From assembly GCF_006346395.1 (NCBI RefSeq), contig NZ_VDMS01000001.1:2294001-2358000 (forward strand): a stretch of DNA of 64,000 nt. The letters are read 5' to 3'. The stretch is from Nocardioides plantarum. GTDB taxonomy: Bacteria > Actinomycetota > Actinomycetes > Propionibacteriales > Nocardioidaceae. Positions 42,990 to 52,152 of this stretch are shown here, in pieces. Both the position numbers and the translations under genes were made by a program. The stretch's first letter is position 1, and each line of letters starts with the position of its first letter. The notes under the pieces are model-generated. The model saw only the letters and a list, made by a program, of their open reading frames with translations. It was not told the origin of the DNA and searched no databases.

Positions 42990-44130
42990 GCGCGACCTCC
43001 AGCCGGCGCACGATCTCGGTCAGCCGCGCCGCGCTCGTCGCGAAGTTGAGCCGCACGTGCCCGGGCAGCCCCGGGTGGTAGTCGTGGCCCGGCGCCAGCC
43101 GTACCCGGCCGCGCTCGAGCGCCACGGCCGCCGGGTCGTCGTGGCCGTAGGCGCGCAGGTCGACCCAGGCGAGGTAGGTCGCCTCGACCGGTCGCAGCCG
43201 GGCCAGCGGCAGCCGGGCGGCGAGCAGCCGCTCGAGCAGGTCGCGCTGGTCGGCCAGCCGCCGCCGCAGGGCCTCGAGCCAGGCGTCGCCGTGCGTGTAC
43301 GCCGCCACCGAGGCCTCGACCGCGAGGACCGACCACGACTCGTTGCGGGCCGCGGGCGCCGACACCAGCGCCTGGTGCAGCCGGTCGGAGGCGGTGACCA
43401 GCTGCGCGCACCTGAGCCCGGCGATGCCGAACGCCTTCGACGCCGACACGAGGGCGACGGCGTGCTCGGCGGTGCCCTCCACGTCGAGGTAGGACACGTG
43501 CTCGCGCCCGTCGAGCACGAGCGGGGCGTGGATCTCGTCGGACACCACGAACCCGCCGCGGCGCAGCACCACGTCGCGGACCCCCTCGAGCTCGGCGCGG
43601 GTGAAGGCCCGTCCCCACGGGTTGTGCGGCTGGGTGAGCAGCAGCACGCGTGCCCCGTCGGCGAGCAGGCGATCGAGGTGGTCGAGGTCGAGCTCGGCCC
43701 GCGCTGCGTCGGGGTCGAGGGTGAGGTCGAGGCGCTCGCGCCCGGTGATCTCGGCCATCGCGAGCTGGGGGCTGTAGCCCGGCACCGGGAAGACCAGCCC
43801 GCCGGCCGGGGCGAGCACCTCCAGCGCGAACCTGACCCCGGCGGTGACGTCGACCGTCGGCACCACCCGGTCGGGATCGACGTCGTGCCCGAACTGGCGG
43901 GCCGCGAAGGCGGCGTACGCCGCGCCGAGGGGGCCGCCCACGCGGGCCGTCGGGTAGCCGGTCATCCCGGCCGCGACCGCACGCTGCAGCGCCTCGACGA
44001 CGGGCTCGGCGATCGCGTAGTCCATCTCCGCCACCCACGCCGGCAGCACGTCCGGATCGACCTCGCCCCACTTGCACGGCAGCGCCGTACGGGCCTGGTC
44101 GTCGGTCAGGTCTCGCACGAGCGCGGTCAC
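42982..44130 (-). CDS. MalY/PatB-type PLP C-S lyase/aminotransferase
   Basis: 382 residues of fold type I PLP enzymes. LPAWVAEMDYAIAEPV at the start, LLTQPHNPWGRAFT, VVSDEIHAPLVLDGREHVSY and the Schiff-base Lys in SASKAFGIAGLRCA identify the MalY/PatB group, which mostly cleave cystathionine or cysteine conjugates (C-S beta-lyase). Arg in HVRLNFATS binds the substrate carboxylate. It acts in the cytosol in sulfur amino acid metabolism. No adjacent methionine genes are present. Confidence 0.92.
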   Translation of the reverse strand: MTALVRDLTDDQARTALPCKWGEVDPDVLPAWVAEMDYAIAEPVVEALQRAVAAGMTGYPTARVGGPLGAAYAAFAARQFGHDVDPDRVVPTVDVTAGVRFALEVLAPAGGLVFPVPGYSPQLAMAEITGRERLDLTLDPDAARAELDLDHLDRLLADGARVLLLTQPHNPWGRAFTRAELEGVRDVVLRRGGFVVSDEIHAPLVLDGREHVSYLDVEGTAEHAVALVSASKAFGIAGLRCAQLVTASDRLHQALVSAPAARNESWSVLAVEASVAAYTHGDAWLEALRRRLADQRDLLERLLAARLPLARLRPVEATYLAWVDLRAYGHDDPAAVALERGRVRLAPGHDYHPGLPGHVRLNFATSAARLTEIVRRLEVALG

Positions 44131-44175
44131 CCCCCGACCGTAGCCAGCGCCGGTCGGCGGTCGGGTCAGGCTCGG

Positions 44176-44823
44176 TCAGGCCGAGGTCGTGAACCAGCCG
44201 GAGACCGCCTTGATCTGCTTGGCCTCGGGACCCTCGGAGGTGCCGTCGAACGGGCCGTCGCCGCGGCCGCTGATCGGGCCGCAGTCGAAGGTGCCAGCCA
44301 TGCCCTCGGCCGACAGTGCCGACACGGTGACCACGCAGTCGGTGTTGCCGACGTAGTAGGTGCGGTCGACCTGGAACGCGATGAAGGACGACGGCTGGAC
44401 CAGGTCGACGGGTGCAGTCGGGAAGTCCTCACGCGGAGGACGGGCGCTGACGACGAGGCCGCCATCGACGTCCCCGAGGTCGGCCGATCCGCCGGGGCTG
44501 CTCGGGTCGAAGCTGGCGTCGCCGTAGGTCCCGTCGTAGACGCCGTCGGCCACCACGCACGTAGTGCTCCCGTCCTCGGCCGTCACGGTGATCGCTGCCG
44601 ACCCGCTCGAGTACGGCGTGGGCTCGCCGGCGGCGTCACCGGGGTCGAACGTGCCGGTCAGGTCGGGCGGCGCCGGGCAATCGGCCTCGCGCTCCGCGGG
44701 TTGCGACGGGGCGGCGTCCCCGTCAGTGCTGGTCTCACGGGGGTCCGTGGATCCCGAGCCGTCGGAGCACCCGGCGAGGAGTGAGGCGGCGAGGACCACG
44801 GCAACGAACGAGCGGGGCGCCAT
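44176..44823 (-). CDS. Lipoprotein of unknown function
   Basis: 215 residues from ATG 44823, with a hydrophobic signal and the lipobox LLAGC. The mature part starts with a Ser/Thr/Asp linker, then a beta-rich domain containing four cysteines that probably form disulfides (ADCPAPPDLTG, TTCVVADGVYDG, TDCVVTVSAL, TFDCGPISG). No domain is recognised. A start at GTG 44856 would add 11 residues. It stands alone, divergent from the ABC transporter genes across a 239-base gap. Confidence 0.75.
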   Translation of the reverse strand: MAPRSFVAVVLAASLLAGCSDGSGSTDPRETSTDGDAAPSQPAEREADCPAPPDLTGTFDPGDAAGEPTPYSSGSAAITVTAEDGSTTCVVADGVYDGTYGDASFDPSSPGGSADLGDVDGGLVVSARPPREDFPTAPVDLVQPSSFIAFQVDRTYYVGNTDCVVTVSALSAEGMAGTFDCGPISGRGDGPFDGTSEGPEAKQIKAVSGWFTTSA

Positions 44824-45062
44824 CGGCCCGCGGGCGGGCTGGAGAGATCGGGTCACGGCCCGTGAGGCTACGTCGCGACGCTCGGCCGGGGCACGTCAGG
44901 TCAGGGGGCGTCGCGGACGGCAGGTATGGCGCTGGCGTCCTGTCCTGGTTCCTCGATCGAGGCACCACCCCGGTCGGGGCCGGTCCGTGCGCTACGTCAC
45001 GCCGCCGTCCACGTTCCCGAGGGAGGGTCCGAAAGGCCTGTAACTCGCCCTACGCTCAAGAC

Positions 45063-45959
45063 ATGCGTCTGCGTCGTACCGCCCTCATCGCCGTCTCCTC
45101 CCTGGTCCTCGCGGCCACCGCCGCGTGCGCGCCCGTCGACGACGAGGACGGCGGCGACGCCTCGGGCGCCGCCGACAGCGGCGCTCCCGCGTCCGCCGGG
45201 TCCGACGAGTGCGCGACCGACTCGCTGCCCGTGCTGTCGAAGGGCAAGCTCACCGTCGCCACCGACTCCCCGGCCTACGAGCCGTGGTTCGTCGACAACG
45301 ACCCGACCAACGGCAAGGGATACGAGTCGGCGGTCACCTACGCCGTGGCCGAGCAGCTCGGGTTCAGCAAGGACCAGGTCGAGTGGGTGACGGTGCCGTT
45401 CAACACCTCCTACGCGCCGGGGGCCAAGAAGTTCGACTTCGACGTCAACCAGATCTCCATCACCCCCGAGCGCGAGAAGGTCGTCGACTTCTCCGACGGC
45501 TACTACTCCGCTGCCCAGGCCGTCATCACGCTCGAGGACTCCGACGTGGCCAAGGTCGCCAGCGTCGCCGACCTCGCCGACTACCGCCTCGGCGCCCAGA
45601 CCGGTACGACGTCGCTGACCGCGATCCGCGACGTGGTCAAGCCCCGCAGCGCCCCGCTCGTCTTCGAGGACACCAACGCCGCGAAGCAGGCGCTGCTCAA
45701 CGACCAGGTCGACGCGATCCTGGCCGACCTGCCGACCGCGTTCTACATCAGCTCCGTCGAGATCCCCGACAGCACCATCGTCGGGCAGTTCCAGGTCCAG
45801 GGCGCCGACCAGGAGAAGTTCGGGCTGCTCTTCGAGAAGGGCAGCGACCTGGTCCCGTGCGTCGACGGTGCGCTCGCGGCGCTGACCGAGGACGGCACCA
45901 TCGCCGACCTCCAGCAGCAGTGGCTCTCGGACGTCGTCGACGTCCCCGCCCTCCCGTGA
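45063..45959 (+). CDS. Amino acid ABC transporter substrate-binding lipoprotein
   Basis: 298 residues with a signal peptide and lipobox (TAACA). The mature protein is a PBP2-type (SBP family 3) solute receptor: KGKLTVATDSPAYEPWFVDN, KFDFDVNQISITPEREKVVDF, LGAQTGTTSL and a DQVDAILADLPTA hinge region are typical of polar amino acid receptors. It captures the substrate outside the membrane for the permease and ATPase encoded next, to which it is coupled by a GTGA overlap. The exact amino acid cannot be told. Confidence 0.93.
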   Translation: MRLRRTALIAVSSLVLAATAACAPVDDEDGGDASGAADSGAPASAGSDECATDSLPVLSKGKLTVATDSPAYEPWFVDNDPTNGKGYESAVTYAVAEQLGFSKDQVEWVTVPFNTSYAPGAKKFDFDVNQISITPEREKVVDFSDGYYSAAQAVITLEDSDVAKVASVADLADYRLGAQTGTTSLTAIRDVVKPRSAPLVFEDTNAAKQALLNDQVDAILADLPTAFYISSVEIPDSTIVGQFQVQGADQEKFGLLFEKGSDLVPCVDGALAALTEDGTIADLQQQWLSDVVDVPALP

Positions 45960-46807
45960 CCGAGGCCTGGACCCCCAGCCCGAGGGAGCTCGCCCGCCGC
46001 CGCCAGCGCCGACTGCGCCGGCTCGGCTCGGTGGCGCTCGCGACCGTGCTCACGGTCCTGGTGTTCGCCGTCATCACCGCGGCGGTGACCCTCTCGCCGG
46101 GCTGGCCACGGGTGCGCGAGCTGTTCTTCAGCGAGTTCCACGCCCGCGAGTCGTTCCCGGCCGTGCGCGACGGCTTCGCCGTCAACGTCAAGCTGTTCCT
46201 GATCTGCGAGCCGGTGATCCTCGTGCTGGGCCTGGCCGTCGCCCTGGCGCGCTCGGCGCGCTCGGCCTGGCTGGTGCCGGTCCGCCTCCTCGCGGCGCTC
46301 TACACCGACGTCTTCCGCGGCATCCCGACGATCCTCCTCGTCGTGCTCCTGGCCTTCGGCATGCCGGCGCTGCAGCTGCAGGGCATCCCCAACAGTGCGC
46401 TGTTCTGGGCCGGCGTGGCCCTGGTGCTGTCCTACGGCGCCTACGTCGCCGAGGTCTTCCGTGCCGGCATCGACTCCATCCACCCCTCGCAGGTGGCCAG
46501 CGCCGAGGCCCTCGCCCTGAGTCGCACCCAGACCCTGCGCCACGTCGTCGTACCCCAGGCCGTGCGGCGGGTCCTGCCACCGCTGCTCAACGACTTCGTC
46601 TCGCTGCAGAAGGACACCGCGCTCGTCGCCGCGGCCGGCATCCTCGACGCCGTCTTCGCGGCCCGCGACTACGGCAACTACCAGTTCAACTACACCCCGC
46701 TCGTCGTCGTGGCCTGCTTCTTCATCGTGATGACGGTGCCGCTGGCCCGCTTCACCGACTGGCTGCAGCGTCGGTACGCCGAGCGCGAGAGGGCAGGGGC
46801 ACGATGA
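45956..46807 (+). CDS. Amino acid ABC transporter permease (HisM/GlnP family)
   Basis: 283 residues, five or more membrane helices, with the family's EAA loop: EALALSRTQTLRHVVVPQAV followed by RRVLPPLLNDFVSLQKDTAL, plus YGAYVAEVFRAGIDSI. A long basic N-terminus (RRRQRRLRRL) precedes the first helix. It forms the transmembrane channel, probably as a homodimer because only one permease gene exists. It overlaps both neighbouring genes by 4 bases. Confidence 0.94.
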   Translation: MTEAWTPSPRELARRRQRRLRRLGSVALATVLTVLVFAVITAAVTLSPGWPRVRELFFSEFHARESFPAVRDGFAVNVKLFLICEPVILVLGLAVALARSARSAWLVPVRLLAALYTDVFRGIPTILLVVLLAFGMPALQLQGIPNSALFWAGVALVLSYGAYVAEVFRAGIDSIHPSQVASAEALALSRTQTLRHVVVPQAVRRVLPPLLNDFVSLQKDTALVAAAGILDAVFAARDYGNYQFNYTPLVVVACFFIVMTVPLARFTDWLQRRYAERERAGAR

Positions 46808-47616
46808 CCGACCTCACCAAGCACACGCCGCCCACCCCGGCGGTCGGGCCGGCGGCCGGGCCGGCGGTCCGGCCGGCCGGTCCGCCGCTGCTCGAGGTCG
46901 AGCACCTGCGCAAGACCTACGGCGAGCGGGTCGTGCTCGACGACGTCTCCTTGACGGTGCGGCGCCACGAGGTGATCTGCCTGATCGGCTCGTCCGGCTC
47001 GGGCAAGTCCACCCTGCTGCGCTGCCTCGACCTGCTCGAGCAGGTCGACGACGGGGTGATCCGGCTCGACGGCTACGAGATCACCGATCCCCGCGTCCAC
47101 CCGCGCGAGGTACGCCGCCGCATCGGCATGGTCTTCCAGGCCTACAACCTCTTCCCGCACCTCAGCGTCCTCGACAACTGCACCCTCGCCCCGCGCCGGG
47201 TGCACGGGCTGTCCCGCGCCGCGGCCCAGGAGCAGGCCCGCGAGCTGCTCGCGACCTTCGGCCTCGCCGACCACGTCGACAAGCACCCCGACCGGCTCTC
47301 GGGCGGCCAGCAGCAGCGGGTCGCGCTGGTGCGCGCGCTCTGCGGACGTCCCGACCTGCTGCTGCTCGACGAGATCACCGCAGCCCTGGACCCCGAGCTG
47401 GTCGGCGAGGTGCTCACCATCGTCCGTGAGCTCGCCGAGCGCGGCACCACGATGATCCTGGCGACCCACGAGATGGCCTTCGCCCGTGACGTCGCCACCT
47501 CGGTCTGCTTCCTGTCCGAGGGCCGCATCCTCGAGCAGGGCCCGCCGGCCGAGATCTTCAGCGACCCGCGGGAGGAGCGGACCCGGCAGTTCCTGCGCCG
47601 CGTGCTGCCCGGCTGA
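46804..47616 (+). CDS. Amino acid ABC transporter ATP-binding protein (GlnQ-like)
   Basis: 270 residues. Walker A GSSGSGKST, the Q-loop in GMVFQAYNLFPHLSV, signature LSGGQQQRVALVRAL, Walker B LLLDEITAALDPE and the H-loop in ILATHEMAFA are all present. An N-terminal Pro/Ala extension of about 30 residues, with a near-repeat of VGPAAGPAVRPAG, is unusual for the family. It energises import with the preceding two gene products and is the last gene of the operon. Confidence 0.95.
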   Translation: MTDLTKHTPPTPAVGPAAGPAVRPAGPPLLEVEHLRKTYGERVVLDDVSLTVRRHEVICLIGSSGSGKSTLLRCLDLLEQVDDGVIRLDGYEITDPRVHPREVRRRIGMVFQAYNLFPHLSVLDNCTLAPRRVHGLSRAAAQEQARELLATFGLADHVDKHPDRLSGGQQQRVALVRALCGRPDLLLLDEITAALDPELVGEVLTIVRELAERGTTMILATHEMAFARDVATSVCFLSEGRILEQGPPAEIFSDPREERTRQFLRRVLPG

Positions 47617-47671
47617 CGCGCCCGCTGGACGATGACAGCAACACTGGCAACGTCCTGGCATGATCCGGTCC

Positions 47672-48835
47672 ATGACTGAGCAGACCGTCGAGCTGGGCCA
47701 GGGCACCGGACCGCTGAAGGGCGTCAAGGTCGTCGAGATCGCGGGGATCGGCCCGGGGCCGCACGCCTGCATGATCCTGGCCGACCTGGGCGCCGACGTC
47801 ATCCGCGTGGAGCGCCCCGGCGGCCAGGCCCTGGCCGGCGGCAAGACGATGCTGCTCAACCGCGGACGGCCCAGCGTCGCGCTGGACCTGAAGAACCCCG
47901 AGGCCCGCCAGGTCGTGCTCGACCTGGTCGCGGATGCCGACGTCCTCGTCGAGGGCATGCGCCCCGGGGTCACCGAGCGCCTCGGCCTGGGCCCCGACGA
48001 CTGCCACGCGGTCAACCCGCGCCTGGTCTACGGCCGGATGACGGGCTGGGGCCAGACCGGTCCGCTGGCGCAGGCCGCCGGGCACGACATGAACTACATC
48101 GCCATCACCGGTGCCCTCTTCGGCCTGGGCCAGGACAAGGCCAGGCCGCACTTCCCGGCCAACCTGGTCGGCGACTTCGGCGGCGGGTCGACGTACCTCG
48201 TGATCGGCATCCTGGCGGCGCTCCTCGAGGCCAAGGCGTCCGGTCAGGGGCAGGTGGTCGACGCGGCCATCGTCGACGGCACCGCCCACCTCAACGCGAT
48301 GACCAACGCGTTCGCCAACTCCGGCGGCTACCACGAGGAGCGCGCGGCCAACCTGCTCGACGGCGGCGTCCCGTTCTACGACATCTACGAGACCTCCGAC
48401 GGCAAGCACCTGAGCGTCGGGTCGCTCGAGCCGCAGTTCTTCGACACGCTCGTCACCCTCCTCGAGATCAAGGACACCTGCCCCGGGCAGGCCGACCTCG
48501 ACCGCTACGACGAGATGCGCGCCCTCCTCACCGAGACCTTCGCGAGCCGGACGCAGCGGGAGTGGATCGACCTCTTCGAGGGCACCGACGCCTGCGTCGC
48601 CGGGATCATCCCGATCAGCGAGGCACCCGACCACCCCCACCTGGCCGCCCGTGGCACGTTCGTCGTCAAGGACGGGATGACCCAGCCCGTGCCCGCCCCG
48701 CGCTTCTCGCGCACCGAGGCGACGCTGGGCTCGCCGCCGCCCGGCCCCGGCGAGCACACGCGAGCCGCCCTCACCGCCTGGGGCGTCGCCGACGTCGACG
48801 GCCTGCTCGAGCGTGGCGTCGCCGTCCAGACCTGA
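47672..48835 (+). CDS. CaiB/BaiF CoA-transferase family protein (alpha-methylacyl-CoA racemase-like)
   Basis: 387 residues. VVEIAGIGPGPHACMILADLGADVIRVERPGG (in two runs) opens the CaiB fold. GHDMNYIAITG and NLVGDFGGGS contain the His and Asp used by alpha-methylacyl-CoA racemases (Amacr/MCR) to invert the 2-methyl centre, and an EASGQGQVVD-like turn follows. It probably prepares branched acyl-CoAs for beta-oxidation. The start is ATG 47672 (alternative 47660). Confidence 0.88.
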   Translation: MTEQTVELGQGTGPLKGVKVVEIAGIGPGPHACMILADLGADVIRVERPGGQALAGGKTMLLNRGRPSVALDLKNPEARQVVLDLVADADVLVEGMRPGVTERLGLGPDDCHAVNPRLVYGRMTGWGQTGPLAQAAGHDMNYIAITGALFGLGQDKARPHFPANLVGDFGGGSTYLVIGILAALLEAKASGQGQVVDAAIVDGTAHLNAMTNAFANSGGYHEERAANLLDGGVPFYDIYETSDGKHLSVGSLEPQFFDTLVTLLEIKDTCPGQADLDRYDEMRALLTETFASRTQREWIDLFEGTDACVAGIIPISEAPDHPHLAARGTFVVKDGMTQPVPAPRFSRTEATLGSPPPGPGEHTRAALTAWGVADVDGLLERGVAVQT

Positions 48836-48852
48836 CCCCCACCGCCCGGCTG

Positions 48853-48867
48853 TTGAATATGTGTCAA
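48853..48867. promoter_or_regulatory. AT-rich dyad upstream of the flavin monooxygenase
   Basis: TTGAATATGTGTCAA has TTGA/TCAA ends around 7 bases and lies 22 bases before the monooxygenase start, in the only AT-rich part of the gap. It could be a TetR/MarR-type site or the promoter itself. Confidence 0.35.
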
Positions 48868-48889
48868 TAAGCCCCTAGGGTCGGGGACC

Positions 48890-50341
48890 ATGAGCACTCC
48901 CGAGCACGTCGACGTCCTCATCGTGGGCGCCGGCCTGAGCGGCATCGGCGCCGCCTGCCAGCTGAGGACCGGCCACCCCGGCCGCACCGTTGCGCTCCTC
49001 GAGGCGCGCGAGGCGAGCGGCGGTACGTGGGACCTGTTCCGCTACCCCGGCATCCGCTCCGACTCCGACATGTTCACGTTCGGCTACAAGTGGCGGCCCT
49101 GGCCCAGCGACACCGCGCTGGCCGACGGCGCGCTGATCCTCGACTACGTGCGCACCGTCGCCGAGGAGTACGGCGTCGACAAGCTCATCCGCTACCGCTC
49201 CAAGGTCACCGCCGCGAGCTGGGACAGCGAGACGGCCCGCTGGACGGTCACGATCGACCACGACGGGACCGAGCTCACCATGACCGCCGGGTTCCTCTGG
49301 GGGGCCACCGGCTACTACGACTACGAGGGGGGCCACGCGCCCGTCTTCCCGGGGCGCGAGGACTTCGAGGCCGCCGGCGGCCAGGTCGTCCACCCGCAGT
49401 TCTGGCCCGAGGACCTCGACTACTCGGACAAGAAGGTGGTGGTCATCGGCTCCGGCGCGACCGCGGTGACGCTGGTGCCGTCGATGGCGCCGACCGCCGC
49501 CAAGGTGACCATGCTGCAGCGCACGCCGACCTACATCCTCCCGCAGCCCGCGAAGGACCCGCTCGCCGTGGCGTTGCGCCGCCTCCCGACCAGGCTGAGC
49601 TCCCCGATCGTCCGCAGCGCCAACATCGCCAAGCTGGTCGCCAACTACCAGCTCGCCCAGCGGCTGCCCGACGTCTCCAGGAAGCTCGTCCGCCGCGTCA
49701 CCGAGCGCCAGCTCCCCGAGCACCTCTCCTACGACGAGCACTTCCAGCCGCCCTACAACGTCTGGGACCAGCGCCTGTGCGTCGTCCCCAACAGCGACCT
49801 GTTCCGCGCGCTGCGCTCGGGCAAGGCCGACGTCGTGACCGACACCATCGACACGTTCACCGACACGGGCATCCGGCTCTCCTCCGGCAAGGAGCTCGAG
49901 GCCGACATCATCGTCAGTGCGACCGGGCTCAGGCTCAAGCTGTTCGGCGGCATCGCGGTGACCGTCGACGGAGAGCCGTTCGTGGCCCACGAGACCATGA
50001 CCTACAAGGGCCTGATGGTCAGCGGCATCCCCAACTTCGTCTTCACCATCGGCTACACCAACGCCTCCTGGACCCTCAAGGCCGACCTCGTCGGTGACTA
50101 CGTCGTCCGGCTCCTGCGCCACATGGACGACACCGGCGTCCGGGCCGTGGTCCCGGTCAAGGACGAGAGCGTCGGCGAACGCCCCTTCATGGACCTCGCC
50201 TCGGGCTACGTCCAGCGTGCCCTCGACGGCCTGCCGCGCCAGGGCGACCGGGCCCCGTGGGCGCTGAAGCAGAACTACTACGTCGACGTCCGCTCCATCC
50301 GCACCGGCAAGATCGACGACGGGGTGCTCCAGTTCGACTAG
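48890..50341 (+). CDS. FAD-containing monooxygenase (Baeyer-Villiger/EthA-like)
   Basis: 483 residues. The FAD motif is GAGLSGIGAACQL, followed by GGTWDLFRYPGIRSDSDMFT, a hallmark of the EthA-like flavin monooxygenases. The Baeyer-Villiger fingerprint region reads FPGREDF ... GGQVVHPQFWPED, and the NADPH Rossmann motif is VIGSGATAVTL. It inserts oxygen into ketones or oxidises S/N atoms using NADPH and O2. Its stop codon overlaps the convergent ATPase gene by 4 bases (CTAG). Confidence 0.93.
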   Translation: MSTPEHVDVLIVGAGLSGIGAACQLRTGHPGRTVALLEAREASGGTWDLFRYPGIRSDSDMFTFGYKWRPWPSDTALADGALILDYVRTVAEEYGVDKLIRYRSKVTAASWDSETARWTVTIDHDGTELTMTAGFLWGATGYYDYEGGHAPVFPGREDFEAAGGQVVHPQFWPEDLDYSDKKVVVIGSGATAVTLVPSMAPTAAKVTMLQRTPTYILPQPAKDPLAVALRRLPTRLSSPIVRSANIAKLVANYQLAQRLPDVSRKLVRRVTERQLPEHLSYDEHFQPPYNVWDQRLCVVPNSDLFRALRSGKADVVTDTIDTFTDTGIRLSSGKELEADIIVSATGLRLKLFGGIAVTVDGEPFVAHETMTYKGLMVSGIPNFVFTIGYTNASWTLKADLVGDYVVRLLRHMDDTGVRAVVPVKDESVGERPFMDLASGYVQRALDGLPRQGDRAPWALKQNYYVDVRSIRTGKIDDGVLQFD

Positions 50342-52152
50342 CCGTCCGAACGCCAGCGCTCCGCAATGCTGGCGATCTCGGCCGCCAGCTCGTGGTCTGC
50401 CAATCTGTGGGCCACTTGGTCACTGGCCCACTGCTGCAGGTCGGCTGCCTCGCCAGCGTCGCGCGTCACGAGAAACGTCAACGCGAGGTCGAGCGCCGAG
50501 TGGAGTACGTCATGCGGGTACGTCGCCACGGCAGCGGAGGCAATCGCCCAAGCAGCGTCGGCTGCGGCTGGTCTTCCAGCCAGCTCGAGCCACGACGCCA
50601 TCGCTCCGCTCAGCATGAAGCGCTGACTCTCCGGCGTGGAACGGAAGATCCGTTCTGCGCGTTCGACCCAGGCGTCGACATCTGCGGCACCATCCGTGAT
50701 GAACGCGAACGTGGCCTCGACCAGCACCTCCGCTTGTATGCGGACGACCGACCGACCTGCCAGGGCGTGCTCGACGGCCCTTCTGACGGGCGTGGGCAGA
50801 CTGAGCAGGCCGTCGGGTTCACGGCCCTCGAGGACGTCCGACAGGTGCATGAGAAGGGTGAGTGACGCGCCATTCACACGTGAGCTGGCGTAGTCCGTGA
50901 GGAAACGCGACACCCTGACCACGGGTTCGTCCTGCGCGGCCAATGCCGCTGACAGGTACTCGGCCGTCGTCAGTTGAGCTGACGGCACCTGCAGCTGCAG
51001 CCGGTCGAACCAGTGCTTGAGAAAGTCGACGACGAGGCGGAGCGGTTGCTGGCGGCCGTCCTTGACCTGGAAGGCGAGTCGAGCCATCGGCTCGGCCAGT
51101 TCGTAGTGCGTCCGGCGCCGATCTGTTGCGGCCGGTGTCAACGTCGTGGTCGAGGAGCTCGAGACCTGAGACACCCAGCCGCGGTCGAGCAGGTCGACCA
51201 TCGTGCGCCCCACGCTTCGCTGGTCCGCCTCGATCCGCTCCGCGAGCTCGCGCACGTGGAGAGGGCGGTCGGCCTCGGCCAGCTCGGCAACGACCAGTCG
51301 TTGCTGAGGCGAGAGTCGAGCCAGCTGCTCCTGGTAGTACGGCGTGAGGTCGTCGACCCTGGCGATCAGGTGCTCCACCAGCTCGGAGAGGCCGTCCACG
51401 GACAGCGAGGTCGAGAGCAGTGACCACATCCGCGGCTGCCCGCCGGCGAGGTGGGCGATGGCACGAAGTCGGGCCCGACCCTGGTCGGAGGCCAGGTAGT
51501 CGACGAGGTCGTCCTGGCCGTTCTCGATCGCGATGCGGGTCAGCATCGCCGCGGCCTCGTCGGTGTCGAGCGGCGCGAGCCGCGAGGTCGTGAAGAACGC
51601 GTAGAACGGGCTCGCCTGCTCCGACAGCGATCGGTCCAGACGAGTCGTCGTGGCGACCAGCAGCAGGGACCGATCGGCCTGGAGCAGGTGTCGGAGCCGT
51701 TGCTGACCGTCCTCGCCGATCTGGTGCATCACCTGGTCGAGGTTCTCCAGCAGCACCACCACCGGGCCTCCGGCCTGAGCCGCCACCCGGATCTGGTGCT
51801 CCCGCTCGTCGGCGGTCGGTGCGGGAGGCACGTCGAGACGCTCCAGGATCGCGCCGAGCAGGTGCCGGTGCGACGCGATGGTCCAGGGATCCTCGGGAAG
51901 CCACGCCACGTGCAGTCGGGCACCCTCGTCGATCAGGCCGCGGACGCGATGATGGACCAGTGAGACCAGGTGGGTCTTCCCAGCGCCCCGCGGGCCGACG
52001 AGGAGCGTGTGGTTGCGTTCCTGCGAGGTCGCAGCGCGTCGTACACGGTCGACGATGTCGGTGAGCAGGTCGTCGCGCGCGACGAAGAGCCGCTCCAACA
52101 GCTCGGGTGCCATCAGGGACGGGGTGAAGTGCGACCTCGGAGCAGCGCTCAT
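50338..52152 (-). CDS. P-loop ATPase with winged-helix and helical C-terminal region (system gene B)
   Basis: 604 residues from ATG 52152, which overlaps the stop of gene A (ATGA). The N-terminus HFTPSLMAPELLERLFVARD leads into Walker A GPRGAGKT (53-60), Walker B-like VVVLLENLDQV, and the sensor strand LLLVATTTRLD, an AAA+/STAND-type ATPase. A MarR-like winged helix follows (LSPQQRLVVAELAEADRPLH, VRELAERIEADQRSVGRTMV), then about 250 residues of helical repeats. There is no nuclease, membrane or peptidase motif. Codon use is visibly less GC-biased than in the neighbours. Function unknown; perhaps a sensor or switch ATPase. Confidence 0.85.
   Translation of the reverse strand: MSAAPRSHFTPSLMAPELLERLFVARDDLLTDIVDRVRRAATSQERNHTLLVGPRGAGKTHLVSLVHHRVRGLIDEGARLHVAWLPEDPWTIASHRHLLGAILERLDVPPAPTADEREHQIRVAAQAGGPVVVLLENLDQVMHQIGEDGQQRLRHLLQADRSLLLVATTTRLDRSLSEQASPFYAFFTTSRLAPLDTDEAAAMLTRIAIENGQDDLVDYLASDQGRARLRAIAHLAGGQPRMWSLLSTSLSVDGLSELVEHLIARVDDLTPYYQEQLARLSPQQRLVVAELAEADRPLHVRELAERIEADQRSVGRTMVDLLDRGWVSQVSSSSTTTLTPAATDRRRTHYELAEPMARLAFQVKDGRQQPLRLVVDFLKHWFDRLQLQVPSAQLTTAEYLSAALAAQDEPVVRVSRFLTDYASSRVNGASLTLLMHLSDVLEGREPDGLLSLPTPVRRAVEHALAGRSVVRIQAEVLVEATFAFITDGAADVDAWVERAERIFRSTPESQRFMLSGAMASWLELAGRPAAADAAWAIASAAVATYPHDVLHSALDLALTFLVTRDAGEAADLQQWASDQVAHRLADHELAAEIASIAERWRSDG

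Noticed and set aside
44824..45062. Riboswitch upstream of the amino acid ABC transporter
   Set aside because: The 239-base gap has only short inverted repeats and no recognisable glycine, lysine, SAM or glutamine aptamer features.
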